DNA of 15,102 nt from an uncultured Limosilactobacillus sp. (GCA_944326735.1 CALVFC010000022.1:1-15102); one strand, 5' to 3'. Shown: positions 6,597 to 14,323, numbered from the stretch's first letter. The notes: generated by a model from the letters alone, not told the origin. Numbers and translations are program-made.

Positions 6597-7847
6597 ATGA
6601 TTAATTACTTCCGGAAAAAGTTTATTCTCGTTTCTACAATGGCCCTTCTCCTGGTCCTGGTCACGATTGTTGGGTCAATTGGGTCCATTGCCTATTACCG
6701 GGCCCAGCGTGAAGTTAACAATGTCTTAACGATGCTGGTAAAAAATAAGGGACAGTTGTCGGCAGCTGATGCTGTTCGCCGGCCCCGGCAATTCCTCCAA
6801 CCCCCAATGACGAAGGAGAGTATTTTTCAATACCGGTACTTCAGTGCGACCGTTAATCCGGACGGGTCAGTGGATAAGGTGGATAACCAACACATTAGCA
6901 CCGTGCCGCCACAAGTAATCGCGCAAATGGCTAGCCGTGTTACGCAACGTCAACGGCGCAGTCAAGGAGTAATGTATTACTCCGGGACTGCCTATGCTTA
7001 TAAGACAAAGCAGGTCAAGGATGGCCGCCTGGTAGTATTTCTGGATGAAACTATCTTAATGAACGAAACCAACGAAATTATTCGGGTGGGGGTTGCCCTG
7101 GGCATCATTTCAATGGTTTTGTACACCATTGTGTTGGCCCTCTTTTCTAACCGGGCGATTCGACCAATTATTCAGTCCGAAAAACGCCAGCGGGAATTTA
7201 TCACTAACGCTGGCCACGAGCTCAAAACGCCCCTGGCAGTTATTTCTGCTAATACCGAAATGCAAGAAATGCTGGATGGCGAGAGTGAATGGACAAAGAG
7301 CAACAAGCAGCAGGTCGAACGATTAACCCGACTTGTTGGCAACCTGATTTCCTTGGCCCGGATGCAAGAACAACCTGACATCCCGATGGCCGCCGTCAAT
7401 GTCAGTGAGATTGTCACCACCGTCACCGATTCCTTTAAGAGTGTGTTGACCAGTAGTCACCACCAATTTAGTGTGCAGGTGCAACCCGACCTGGTGGCCA
7501 CTGCTAATCAAAATTACTTTCACGAGCTGGTTAGCATCCTGCTTGATAATGCTAACAAGTATTGTGATGACAATGGCCAAGTCAAAGTTGACCTGCACCA
7601 GGGAAAATACGGACGAACTGTTCTCTTGTCCATCGGTAACACCTTTGCCGACGGGGCTAAAATTGATTATCAAAAATTCTTTGATCGCTTTTACCGGGGT
7701 GATACCGCGCATAGCAACAATAAAAAGAAGGGCTTTGGGATTGGCTTATCGATGGCGCAGCAAATTGTTGGTGCGTTTAACGGTAAGCTGAGCGCCCGTT
7801 ATGATAAAGGGATGCTTTATTTTGACGTCCGTTTGAAACGTGCATAG
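6597..7847 (+). CDS. Membrane sensor histidine kinase (RelS-like)
   Basis: A 416-residue kinase with two membrane helices, near residues 9-33 and 161-184. They enclose an extracytoplasmic domain of about 125 residues that I do not recognise. The DHp domain follows TM2 almost directly, with no clear HAMP; phosphoacceptor His207 lies in GHELKTPLAVI. The ATPase domain has the N box LLDNANKY, an F box FFDRFYRGD and a G2 box GFGIGLSMAQ. The usual DxGxG of the G1 box is reduced to a GNTFADG-like stretch, as in some Firmicute kinases of this group. It is the last gene of the relP-type operon, with AAGGAGG just downstream of the regulator's stop region (13-base gap). It presumably phosphorylates the adjacent regulator; the signal is unknown. 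Confidence 0.9.
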   Translation: MINYFRKKFILVSTMALLLVLVTIVGSIGSIAYYRAQREVNNVLTMLVKNKGQLSAADAVRRPRQFLQPPMTKESIFQYRYFSATVNPDGSVDKVDNQHISTVPPQVIAQMASRVTQRQRRSQGVMYYSGTAYAYKTKQVKDGRLVVFLDETILMNETNEIIRVGVALGIISMVLYTIVLALFSNRAIRPIIQSEKRQREFITNAGHELKTPLAVISANTEMQEMLDGESEWTKSNKQQVERLTRLVGNLISLARMQEQPDIPMAAVNVSEIVTTVTDSFKSVLTSSHHQFSVQVQPDLVATANQNYFHELVSILLDNANKYCDDNGQVKVDLHQGKYGRTVLLSIGNTFADGAKIDYQKFFDRFYRGDTAHSNNKKKGFGIGLSMAQQIVGAFNGKLSARYDKGMLYFDVRLKRA

Positions 7848-7850
7848 TGA

Positions 7851-7877
7851 ATGGCGAGGAATACTCCTCGCCATTTT
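7851..7877. terminator. Bidirectional terminator, kinase / polymerase genes
   Basis: ATGGCGAGGA (7851-7860) and TCCTCGCCAT (7865-7874) form a perfect 10-bp stem with loop ATAC, followed by a short T run. It lies between convergent genes and can serve both, although the U tracts are short. Confidence 0.8.
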
Positions 7878-7879
7878 GA

Positions 7880-9166
7880 TTATTCAAATGAATTACCACC
7901 ATTGTGACCACCAACTAGTCCCGCCCGTTTAATGAAGGTTCCGCCCTTCTTAAGACTATTGGCAGACATGATTGCGGTCGCACCATACTTGGTTCGAATA
8001 TTTGCGATTACTTGCTGGAGCTGGTGGTGATTTTCTTTAGGGGACTGAAAAAGATTTAGCTGTTCGCCAGTCTCCTTGCTTAACTGGCCGCATGATACGG
8101 CAATGTCTCTGACAGGTCGGCCATCCCAATGCTGACGAAAGATGGTGATGATCTGGGCCCGAATTTCATCTTCGTCCGCAGTTGGCGGAATATGGTGAGA
8201 GTGGGAAAAGTAATTCTTGTGTGACGGATCAGCATAGTGTCCCGAATAGGCGATGGTCAGGTGAACGACCCGCGTTTGGAGGCGGTGTTTATTAATCCGT
8301 GCCACGACCTGCGCAGTAATTTCTTTAATAACCGTTTCAATTTCACCCTGGTGGTGGTAGTCACGGGGCAGTACTTGCGAATTGCCGATTGACTTATTCT
8401 TTGGGGGAACTGGCTTGGTGATGTCGGTTCGGTCGATCCCCCAGGCAGTCGCGTAGAGGTCACTGCCCGCCAGCCCGAGCTGTTCGGTAAGTTGGTACGG
8501 GTTCGTATGAGCCAATTCATACATGTTATGAATGCCCAGTTTGTTGAGCCGTAAGGCCATATGCTGACCAATCCCCCACACATCAGTTAGTTCCTTAACC
8601 GTCCAGATCTTTTCAGGGACGGTTTGGTAAGTAATTGTCCCAATGAAGTGGGGATCATGCTTGGCATAGAGGTCGAGGGCTAACTTAGCCTGCAGGGGAT
8701 TTTCCCCGATGCCGACGGTGGTGACGAGGCCTAATTGATGGTAAACGTCTTTTTGAATGCGAAGGGCCACCTGCTGAGGGGCCTTGCCAAATAGTTTCCA
8801 GGAGTGGGTCAGGTCGAGAATGGATTCGTCAATTGAATAGGGACTGACCCGGTCAGTATACTTGGCAAAAATCGTGTTGATCTGCAGGTTCTTCTTTATA
8901 TAGAGGTTCATTCGTGGGGGCACCATTATTAAACGGGGATCCTGGGGCACCTGATATCCCCGATCGACATTCTTGATGTGGAAAAGCTTTTTAGCCATTG
9001 GGGAAGCCGCAACTACCAGACCGGTCCCGGTGTTGTCAGCTTCCGAGAAGACAACGAGGGCGGCTGTTAATGGGTTTAACCCCCGCTGGACGCACTCTAC
9101 ACTGGCGTAGAAAGATTTATTATCGATGAGCATAAAGATGCCGTGTGGCTCCTCATTGTAAAGCAT
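7880..9166 (-). CDS. Y-family DNA polymerase, UvrX/YqjW-like
   Basis: A 428-residue translesion polymerase of the UmuC/DinB superfamily, closest in layout to the UvrX/YqjW proteins of Firmicutes. The catalytic palm shows IDNKSFYASVE with Asp15, and YSIDESILDL with Asp113/Glu114, the metal-binding carboxylates. A helix-hairpin-helix region (DVWGIGQHMALRLNKLGI, about 194-211) and a little-finger domain follow. A QLNLF motif near residue 370 matches the consensus for binding the beta sliding clamp. It would extend DNA across lesions at the cost of fidelity. ATG 9166 is preceded by AGGAGG (9175-9180, eight-base gap). A LexA box touches the ribosome-binding site, so SOS induction is expected. It is transcribed alone and away from the kinase operon. 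Chromosomal versus mobile origin cannot be told from sequence. Confidence 0.9.
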   Translation of the reverse strand: MLYNEEPHGIFMLIDNKSFYASVECVQRGLNPLTAALVVFSEADNTGTGLVVAASPMAKKLFHIKNVDRGYQVPQDPRLIMVPPRMNLYIKKNLQINTIFAKYTDRVSPYSIDESILDLTHSWKLFGKAPQQVALRIQKDVYHQLGLVTTVGIGENPLQAKLALDLYAKHDPHFIGTITYQTVPEKIWTVKELTDVWGIGQHMALRLNKLGIHNMYELAHTNPYQLTEQLGLAGSDLYATAWGIDRTDITKPVPPKNKSIGNSQVLPRDYHHQGEIETVIKEITAQVVARINKHRLQTRVVHLTIAYSGHYADPSHKNYFSHSHHIPPTADEDEIRAQIITIFRQHWDGRPVRDIAVSCGQLSKETGEQLNLFQSPKENHHQLQQVIANIRTKYGATAIMSANSLKKGGTFIKRAGLVGGHNGGNSFE

Positions 9167-9179
9167 AATAACGTCCTCC

Positions 9180-9193
9180 TGAACATATGTTCG
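9180..9193 (-). promoter_or_regulatory. LexA/DinR operator
   Basis: CGAACATATGTTCA on the minus strand fits the Gram-positive SOS box (CGAACRNRYGTTYC) except at the final base. Its perfect 12-bp palindrome GAACATATGTTC is at 9181-9192. It sits just after the -10 of the polymerase promoter, covering the expected start point and abutting the Shine-Dalgarno. Confidence 0.85.
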
Positions 9194-9199
9194 ATTATG

Positions 9200-9228
9200 A
9201 TTATAAAAATAAAGACCGTCAAATGCAA
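9200..9228 (-). promoter_or_regulatory. Promoter of the Y-family polymerase gene
   Basis: On the minus strand, TTGCAT (9223-9228), a 17-base spacer and TATAAT (9200-9205). Its -35 lies in the loop of the upstream gene's terminator, and the start point near 9193 falls in the LexA box. Confidence 0.7.
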
Positions 9229-9240
9229 GTGACGATCTTT
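9206..9240 (-). terminator. Terminator of the ClC gene
   Basis: Read on the minus strand, AAAGATCGTC (9240-9231) pairs with GACGGTCTTT (9220-9211) through 10 bp including one U-G pair. A 10-base loop separates the arms and ATTTTT follows. The element is interleaved with the polymerase promoter. Confidence 0.8.
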
Positions 9241-9246
9241 AGCTAA

Positions 9247-10593
9247 TTATTTCTCAAAGGTCATGTTGGCCAAGAGGGCATCATACAGGGATGGTTGTGC
9301 ACCCAGGAAAATGCTGGTGTAGTAGGCAATGAAAACGAGAATCGTCATGGGTAAAATCTGTTCAATCGAACCCACCATTTCGGTGACCAGGAGAATGGCA
9401 GAGAAGGGGGTTCCTTCTGTGGCAGCGAAGAAGGCCGCCATCCCCATTGCAATCATTGTGAGGTAACCACTGCTATCCAGCATGCCAGTGTGGACCAGGA
9501 TGATGCCAGCGATGGCCCCTAATAAACTACCAATGACGAAGATCGGCATGAAAATACCGCCTGGAACAGAAGCACCATACGCGATCATTGTGCCGACAAA
9601 ACGGAGCACCACAAAGACGATTAGGGTGGTCAGGACAATCATCCAATTGCTAGTTAACGAGAAGTGGGTGACCATGATGATTAGGTTATGGCTACCACCC
9701 AACAAACGGGGCTGCCACAGGCCAACCGGGATAACAAGTAACAATGGCAGGATGCTGTGGTAGGCTTTCGGAATGATCGTAAACTTGCGGTACCACCACT
9801 TTAGATTAAAAAGGCAGTATTGGAAGAGGTAGGCCACAGCACCCATTACCAGGCCCACCAGAATTAACCACGGGTAGGCTTTCAATGGTAATTGGTGGTG
9901 AATTGGCAAGTATAAACAGGGACGACTACCGAAAAAGAGGAATGTCATGATATCCGCACTAATCGATGCTGCCAGGGCCGGGACCCAAATTCGGGCTTTG
10001 AAATTATGACTGATTTCTTCAAGGAGGAAAACAACACCAGCCAGTGGGGCGCTAAAGGCGGCTGACAGACCGGCAGCGGCTCCGCAAGCAAGAAAGAGGT
10101 TCTGCTGGTCGTGTTCATGACTAAAATGTTGGTTGACTCCTTGACCGATGCAGGCGCCAATTTGAATACATGGGCCTTCCCGACCAAGGAAGAGTCCTGG
10201 ACAGATGGTCAGCAGGCCGGTGACGAATTTCCGCCAGAGTACTTGCCACCAATTCATTCGGTGCCGTCCGGCAAGAATCGCCTTAATTTGGGGAACTCCT
10301 GAGCCAATTAAGTCAGTGGCGTAGGGACGGACAAGGTAGGCGATCAGCCCTACGACGATGACTGTGCCAATAACGTAAGGGATCAGCCAGAGTGGCTGAT
10401 GACGCATCAAGGGGTAAACGATCGTGAGTAAGACGAGGGTTTGGTCAATGATCCACCGGAAGAGGCCGACGACGAGGCCCGTGAAGATACCCACGATAAT
10501 ACCTAACCAGATGTTTTTTAATAGTGGTGAATGGTTAACGGGCAGCATGATGTCCTTGGCCCGTTTAATTTCCGCTTGTTGATAGTGCTCCAA
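9247..10593 (-). CDS. ClC-type chloride/proton exchanger
   Basis: A 448-residue polytopic ClC protein without C-terminal CBS domains. Selectivity-filter signatures are present: GSGVPQIKAIL (Ser98 coordinates the anion), GREGPCIQIG (gating Glu139), PGGIFMPIF, and a Tyr in SLYDALL. FLLEE keeps the inner proton-transfer glutamate (192/193), so proton-coupled exchange is likelier than a passive channel. The Ser in GSGVP argues against the fluoride-exporting CLC-F branch. Such exchangers support acid resistance by shunting charge and chloride. The start is called as TTG at 10593, because AGGAG (10602-10606) is eight bases away. The alternative GTG at 10602 overlaps that site, and a downstream ATG (…KDIMLP) remains possible. 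It has its own promoter, divergent from the NapA-type gene, and a terminator. Confidence 0.9.
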   Translation of the reverse strand: MEHYQQAEIKRAKDIMLPVNHSPLLKNIWLGIIVGIFTGLVVGLFRWIIDQTLVLLTIVYPLMRHQPLWLIPYVIGTVIVVGLIAYLVRPYATDLIGSGVPQIKAILAGRHRMNWWQVLWRKFVTGLLTICPGLFLGREGPCIQIGACIGQGVNQHFSHEHDQQNLFLACGAAAGLSAAFSAPLAGVVFLLEEISHNFKARIWVPALAASISADIMTFLFFGSRPCLYLPIHHQLPLKAYPWLILVGLVMGAVAYLFQYCLFNLKWWYRKFTIIPKAYHSILPLLLVIPVGLWQPRLLGGSHNLIIMVTHFSLTSNWMIVLTTLIVFVVLRFVGTMIAYGASVPGGIFMPIFVIGSLLGAIAGIILVHTGMLDSSGYLTMIAMGMAAFFAATEGTPFSAILLVTEMVGSIEQILPMTILVFIAYYTSIFLGAQPSLYDALLANMTFEK

Positions 10594-10601
10594 TGTTCTC
10601 A

Positions 10602-10606
10602 CTCCT
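10602..10606 (-). promoter_or_regulatory. Ribosome-binding site deciding the ClC start
   Basis: AGGAG on the minus strand, eight bases before TTG 10593. The GTG at 10602 lies within it and so is an unlikely start. Confidence 0.65.
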
Positions 10607-10617
10607 AATCACGCTTT

Positions 10618-10646
10618 ATTATATCGGTTTAGGTGGCGGACGACAA
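10618..10646 (-). promoter_or_regulatory. Promoter of the ClC gene
   Basis: On the minus strand, TTGTCG (10641-10646), a 17-base spacer and a perfect TATAAT (10618-10623). The start point would be near 10611, giving a leader of about 18 bases. Confidence 0.75.
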
Positions 10647-10668
10647 TTTCACTTCCGTAATTTAGATA

Positions 10669-10677
10669 TGTTAAAAT
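10669..10677 (+). promoter_or_regulatory. Extended -10 promoter of the NapA-type gene
   Basis: TG, one base, then TAAAAT (10672-10677). The best -35 is a poor TTCACT (10648-10653) at 18 bases. It faces away from the ClC promoter, with the two -35 regions almost touching. Confidence 0.55.
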
Positions 10678-10704
10678 GTTGATTAAATATTGATGAGAAT
10701 TGAT

Positions 10705-10710
10705 GGAGGA
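10705..10710 (+). promoter_or_regulatory. Ribosome-binding site deciding the NapA-type start
   Basis: GGAGGA lies six bases before ATG 10717. The TTG codon just ahead (10714) is only three bases away and is a less likely start. Confidence 0.7.
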
Positions 10711-10716
10711 TAATTG

Positions 10717-11883
10717 ATGGAATTCATTGCGGTACTAGCTGGATTATTACTGGCAACCCAGATCGTTGCCCACTTATGTCGACGTGTGGGAATTCCGGAA
10801 GTAATTGGGCAGATTTTAGTTGGTATTATTGCGGGGCCCGGAATACTTAACTGGGTGCATTTGGATACGATGATGAATGAATTCCAAGAAATTGGGGTCA
10901 TCATCTTAATGTTCATTGCCGGACTAGAAAGTGACTTGTCACTATTGAAAAAGTACCTGAAACCGGCCGTCATTGTGGCCATTGTCGGGGTAATTGTCCC
11001 GGTTGTAGTGATGACCCCGGCTAGTTACTTATTCGGCTTTACGAAATTAGAGTCAGTCTTTATCGGGGTAATTTTCTCGGCAACGTCCGTCAGCATTTCG
11101 GTGGCGGTGCTGCGGGAGTTCAACTACCTTGATAGTAAGGAAGGGGCCACCATCCTCGGGGCCGCGGTGGCGGATGATATTATCGGTGTTATTTTGCTGA
11201 GTATCATGATTAGTGTCGTGAACCAGGCGGAAAATAAGACCGGTGGACAACCACTGTGGGCAGTGCTCTTACTGCAGGTCCTCTTCTTTGGTGGCACGTA
11301 CCTGCTTGTTAAGTGGTTGGCGCCGTACCTCATGCACCTGAGTGAACGCCTGTTAACCGTGGCCTCGCCTTCCGTAATGGCAATGATCATTTGTTTAGGA
11401 ATGGCGGCCTTGGCTGATTGGGTTGGTCTATCAGGTGCGGTGGGCTCCTTCTTTGCCGGGATTGCGGTTGCCAATACGCACCGGAAGCAAACCATTGACC
11501 GGAGCTTTATTCCGATTGGGTATGCCCTCTTTATCCCGCTCTTCTTCGTCAGTGTTGGCTTGAACATGCGGTTTGACCACCTGGACGAATCCTTTATTTT
11601 TGTGGTTGTTATGACCATCTTGGCCTGCCTGACGAAGCTGGTTGGCTGTGGGACCGGGGCAAAGATTGCTGGCTTTGAGTGGCACAGCTCCTACGTGGTC
11701 GGCTCAGGAATGGTGGCCCGTGGTGAAATGGCCTTGATTACGGCCCAAATTGGCTACCAGGCCCACCTATTATCGTCGATGTATTACTCGGACGTTATTA
11801 CCGTCATTATTTTGGCGACGGTGATTGCACCATTTATGCTGAAGCATGCCCTTCACCGTTCAATTGCCAAACAAAGTGCATAA
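10717..11883 (+). CDS. CPA2-family sodium/proton antiporter, NapA type
   Basis: A 388-residue membrane protein with the CPA2 fold seen in NapA and KefB cores, about 12-13 helices, and no TrkA-N or other cytoplasmic domain. The ion-binding pair Asp153-Asp154 in AAVADDIIG marks an electrogenic antiporter. The opposite unwound helix carries LTKLVG with a Lys matching the salt-bridge lysine of Thermus NapA, and GMVARGEMALI is present near the end. It would expel Na+ (or K+/Li+) in exchange for protons across the cytoplasmic membrane. Lack of a KTN domain and the DD pair make a KefB-like potassium role less likely. The start is ATG 10717. It is monocistronic, divergent from the ClC exchanger, and ends at a terminator. 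Both genes may respond to the same ionic or pH stress. Confidence 0.9.
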   Translation: MEFIAVLAGLLLATQIVAHLCRRVGIPEVIGQILVGIIAGPGILNWVHLDTMMNEFQEIGVIILMFIAGLESDLSLLKKYLKPAVIVAIVGVIVPVVVMTPASYLFGFTKLESVFIGVIFSATSVSISVAVLREFNYLDSKEGATILGAAVADDIIGVILLSIMISVVNQAENKTGGQPLWAVLLLQVLFFGGTYLLVKWLAPYLMHLSERLLTVASPSVMAMIICLGMAALADWVGLSGAVGSFFAGIAVANTHRKQTIDRSFIPIGYALFIPLFFVSVGLNMRFDHLDESFIFVVVMTILACLTKLVGCGTGAKIAGFEWHSSYVVGSGMVARGEMALITAQIGYQAHLLSSMYYSDVITVIILATVIAPFMLKHALHRSIAKQSA

Positions 11884-11887
11884 AGAA

Positions 11888-11918
11888 AAAACGACTGGGT
11901 GACCGGTCGTTTTATTTT
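11888..11918 (+). terminator. Terminator of the NapA-type gene
   Basis: AAAACGACTGG (11888-11898) pairs with CCGGTCGTTTT (11903-11913) through 11 bp including one U-G pair. The loop is four bases and TTTTATTTT follows. Confidence 0.88.
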
Positions 11919-11935
11919 CGGTTGGCAAAGTCGAG

Positions 11936-11944
11936 TGATACAAT
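11936..11944 (+). promoter_or_regulatory. Extended -10 promoter of helD
   Basis: TG, one base, then TACAAT (11939-11944). No good -35 is visible at the normal distance. A start near 11951 gives a short leader before GTG 11975. Confidence 0.55.
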
Positions 11945-11974
11945 AGTAGGACAATTTTAACGGGAGGAAAAAGC

Positions 11975-14290
11975 GTGAACGAAGAAGAACACGAACGCCA
12001 AGTGGAGCAAGCACGGGTCAACGATGTGATGCAGCAAATTGACCGGCAGATAAAAGAGACTCGTCAGGCATTGGCTGCGGCCCATAAGGAAACCCGGGCG
12101 GTTGAACAAAACTACAGTGAAAATGCCTCAATCAACCGTTACGAAGTCGATGATATTGCCGAATCACGGGCAATGATTGAACAGCAGCGGCAATTGGTCT
12201 CTCGGGCAGTGGAAAGTGAAACCATTCTCCGGCGTCAGCTCAAGACCCTCCAAAATCTCCAACGGTCGCCATATTTTGGGCGGATTGACATTCAGGACCC
12301 CGGTGAAGATCAGGTCGAAAGCCTCTACATTGGGACGGCCTCGTTAATGAACGAGGACAAGAGTAAGTTCTTGATATATGACTGGCGGGCCCCCATCTCC
12401 GGTGTTTACTACAACGGTACGCTCGGGGAAGTAATCTATGAAACACCGAACGGCCCGCAAAAGACGATCCTCGTTAAGAAGCGTCAGTTCACCATCCGGG
12501 ACGGTAAAATCACTAACATGTTCGATACCAACGAAACGGTGGGGGATGAACTGTTGCAGGCGGCCCTGGGTGAGCAAAATGACCAATACATGCACAACAT
12601 TGTAGCCACCATTCAACAGGAACAAAACGATATTATTCGGGATACCCATAGCGACCTCCTTTTGGTTCAAGGGGTCGCCGGTTCAGGGAAGACGTCCGCT
12701 ATTCTCCAGCGAATTGCTTACCTGCTCTACCATAGTCGAACGGCTTTGAACGCTGACCAGATTGTTCTCTTTTCGCCCAACCGCTTATTTAGTCACTACA
12801 TTTCCCAAGTTCTGCCAAGCCTTGGTGAGCGGAACATGCGGCAGGTTACCATTTCTGGCTTTATCCGGCGTCGGTTTGAAGGTCTCCGTGTGGAAAATAT
12901 CTTTGAACGTTATGAGCGCCGGCAAAAAGCCTCCCAAGATGACCGCCGGATTGCGGACTATTTGGAAAGTGAAGTCGCAATGAAAAATGTTCGTCACTAC
13001 GTTGAAGGGTTAGCAGATCAGGACCTGCAATTTGCTAACGTCACTTTTGAGGGTCGCGTCTTCTTTACGGCTACCCATATCCGGGACCTGTACATGCACC
13101 AACCAGCGGCCATGCGTTCTGCCAACCGGATGGTGCAATTAAAGAACCAGCTGATTCGGGAGTTGCAACACCGGGTCAAGGAAGAGGCCAAGCAGGACTG
13201 GGTGGCCAAGGAACTTGATTCACTTGACCGGCAGCAGTTGCACCGCTTGTATGGCAAGAGAACGATTGATGACTTCCGTGATGAAGACGAACAATACGCC
13301 TACCTGGCATACCGGTGGACGAAACGCCGGTTGCGGATTGTTGCCGATGCTATTTATAACGACTACTTTATTGACCTCTATAGTCAGTATCGACAATGGT
13401 TAGCCCAGTTATCCCGGCCGGCGAAAGTTAACGAAGATGATTGGCAGGGGATGATTGCTGACTATGGAGAACAATTGGAATACCACCGTTTAGATATGAT
13501 GCATGCCGCTACCCTGATGTACATGCGTGACCTCCTGATGGGGACTGGGCAAAACCACTCGTTCAAGTACGTCTTCATTGATGAAATGCAGGATTACTCG
13601 GTGGCAATGATGATCTATTTACGCCATGTGTTCCCAAGTGCTAAGTTTACGGTCTTAGGTGATAGTGAACAGGCGCTATTTAAGCCCTTGGAAATGCCGG
13701 AACACCTTCTGCAACGCCTGAGTAAAACAATGGATGCCCACCATCCTAACCTGTTTTCGTTGCGGCGGAGTTACCGGTCGACTAAGGAAATTACGGATTT
13801 TGCTAAGGGGATGCTACCAGATGGCGATCAAATTATGTCATTTACCCGACATGGTGAGCGACCAACCCTGTACGTTCGCGATTCTGCCGACCAGGTGGAA
13901 CAGACATTACTGGCGAGTGTTGACCAGTTGAGTCACAAGTATGAAACCGTCGCAGTTTTGACGAAGAATGCTGACCAAGCTAAGCAGGTTTATCGACAGC
14001 TCCACCGGCAGTTCAAGAAAGTTCGCCAGCTAAACGTTAACGATACATCTTTACCAGATGGTATTTTGGTATTGCCAATTTACCTGGCCAAGGGACTGGA
14101 GTTTGATGCCGTAATTGCCTATGACGTTTCCGCAGCAAACTTACGGGGGACAGACGAGGTCGGCATGATCTATACAATGGCGACGCGAGCAATGCATGAT
14201 CTGGTATTAATTAGCGCTGGCCCAGTCTCGTCCGCAATTAATCATCCTGCTAGTCAACATTTGACGATTGAGTACCAGTTAACGAAGTAA
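11975..14290 (+). CDS. helD: RNA polymerase recycling motor HelD
   Basis: A 771-residue UvrD-like SF1 ATPase, matching the length of B. subtilis HelD (774). The charged N-terminal 90 residues are coiled-coil, rich in Glu, Arg and Gln; in HelD this arm enters the secondary channel of RNA polymerase. Walker A is GVAGSGKT (233-240, Lys239). The Walker B box is FIDEMQDYS (Asp536/Glu537). An arginine-bearing LRRSYRST (helicase motif IV region), LPIYLAKGLEFDAVI (motif V) and a C-terminal MATRAMHDL (motif VI) follow. HelD uses ATP to pry stalled or terminated polymerase off nucleic acids and recycle it; it is not a classical DNA repair helicase. The start is GTG 11975 with GGAGG (11963-11967) seven bases before it. 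The gene is single, and no terminator is evident before ndk. Confidence 0.93.
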   Translation: MNEEEHERQVEQARVNDVMQQIDRQIKETRQALAAAHKETRAVEQNYSENASINRYEVDDIAESRAMIEQQRQLVSRAVESETILRRQLKTLQNLQRSPYFGRIDIQDPGEDQVESLYIGTASLMNEDKSKFLIYDWRAPISGVYYNGTLGEVIYETPNGPQKTILVKKRQFTIRDGKITNMFDTNETVGDELLQAALGEQNDQYMHNIVATIQQEQNDIIRDTHSDLLLVQGVAGSGKTSAILQRIAYLLYHSRTALNADQIVLFSPNRLFSHYISQVLPSLGERNMRQVTISGFIRRRFEGLRVENIFERYERRQKASQDDRRIADYLESEVAMKNVRHYVEGLADQDLQFANVTFEGRVFFTATHIRDLYMHQPAAMRSANRMVQLKNQLIRELQHRVKEEAKQDWVAKELDSLDRQQLHRLYGKRTIDDFRDEDEQYAYLAYRWTKRRLRIVADAIYNDYFIDLYSQYRQWLAQLSRPAKVNEDDWQGMIADYGEQLEYHRLDMMHAATLMYMRDLLMGTGQNHSFKYVFIDEMQDYSVAMMIYLRHVFPSAKFTVLGDSEQALFKPLEMPEHLLQRLSKTMDAHHPNLFSLRRSYRSTKEITDFAKGMLPDGDQIMSFTRHGERPTLYVRDSADQVEQTLLASVDQLSHKYETVAVLTKNADQAKQVYRQLHRQFKKVRQLNVNDTSLPDGILVLPIYLAKGLEFDAVIAYDVSAANLRGTDEVGMIYTMATRAMHDLVLISAGPVSSAINHPASQHLTIEYQLTK

Positions 14291-14309
14291 AATTGCCTGA
14301 TCTGGTTTA

Positions 14310-14323
14310 AAAAAGCGCTTTCA
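14310..14323 (+). promoter_or_regulatory. Possible cre (CcpA) site upstream of ndk
   Basis: AAAAAGCGCTTTCA matches the catabolite-response consensus TGWAANCGNTNWCA at all positions except the first two, around the palindrome AAAGCGCTTT. Its position just upstream of, or over, the ndk promoter would suit repression or activation by carbon status. Confidence 0.4.

Noticed and set aside
7323..7712. Minus-strand frame of 129 codons inside the kinase gene.
   Set aside because: Antisense to the conserved ATPase region, with no ribosome-binding site or recognisable domain.
8257..8583. Second minus-strand frame of 108 codons inside the polymerase gene.
   Set aside because: Same-strand frame-shifted shadow. 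The main frame is continuous and carries all the catalytic motifs, so there is no sign of a real frameshift.
11124..11618. Long minus-strand open frame (164 codons) inside the NapA-type gene.
   Set aside because: It is the antisense shadow of a GC-biased membrane-protein gene: no ribosome-binding site and a composition rich in Arg, Pro, Thr and Ser typical of antisense frames.
11975..14290. A DNA repair helicase of the UvrD/PcrA or RecD2 type, possibly part of a defence system.
   Set aside because: Length, charged coiled-coil N terminus and late Walker A position fit HelD, a housekeeping polymerase factor. No nuclease, methylase or other defence partner is adjacent.
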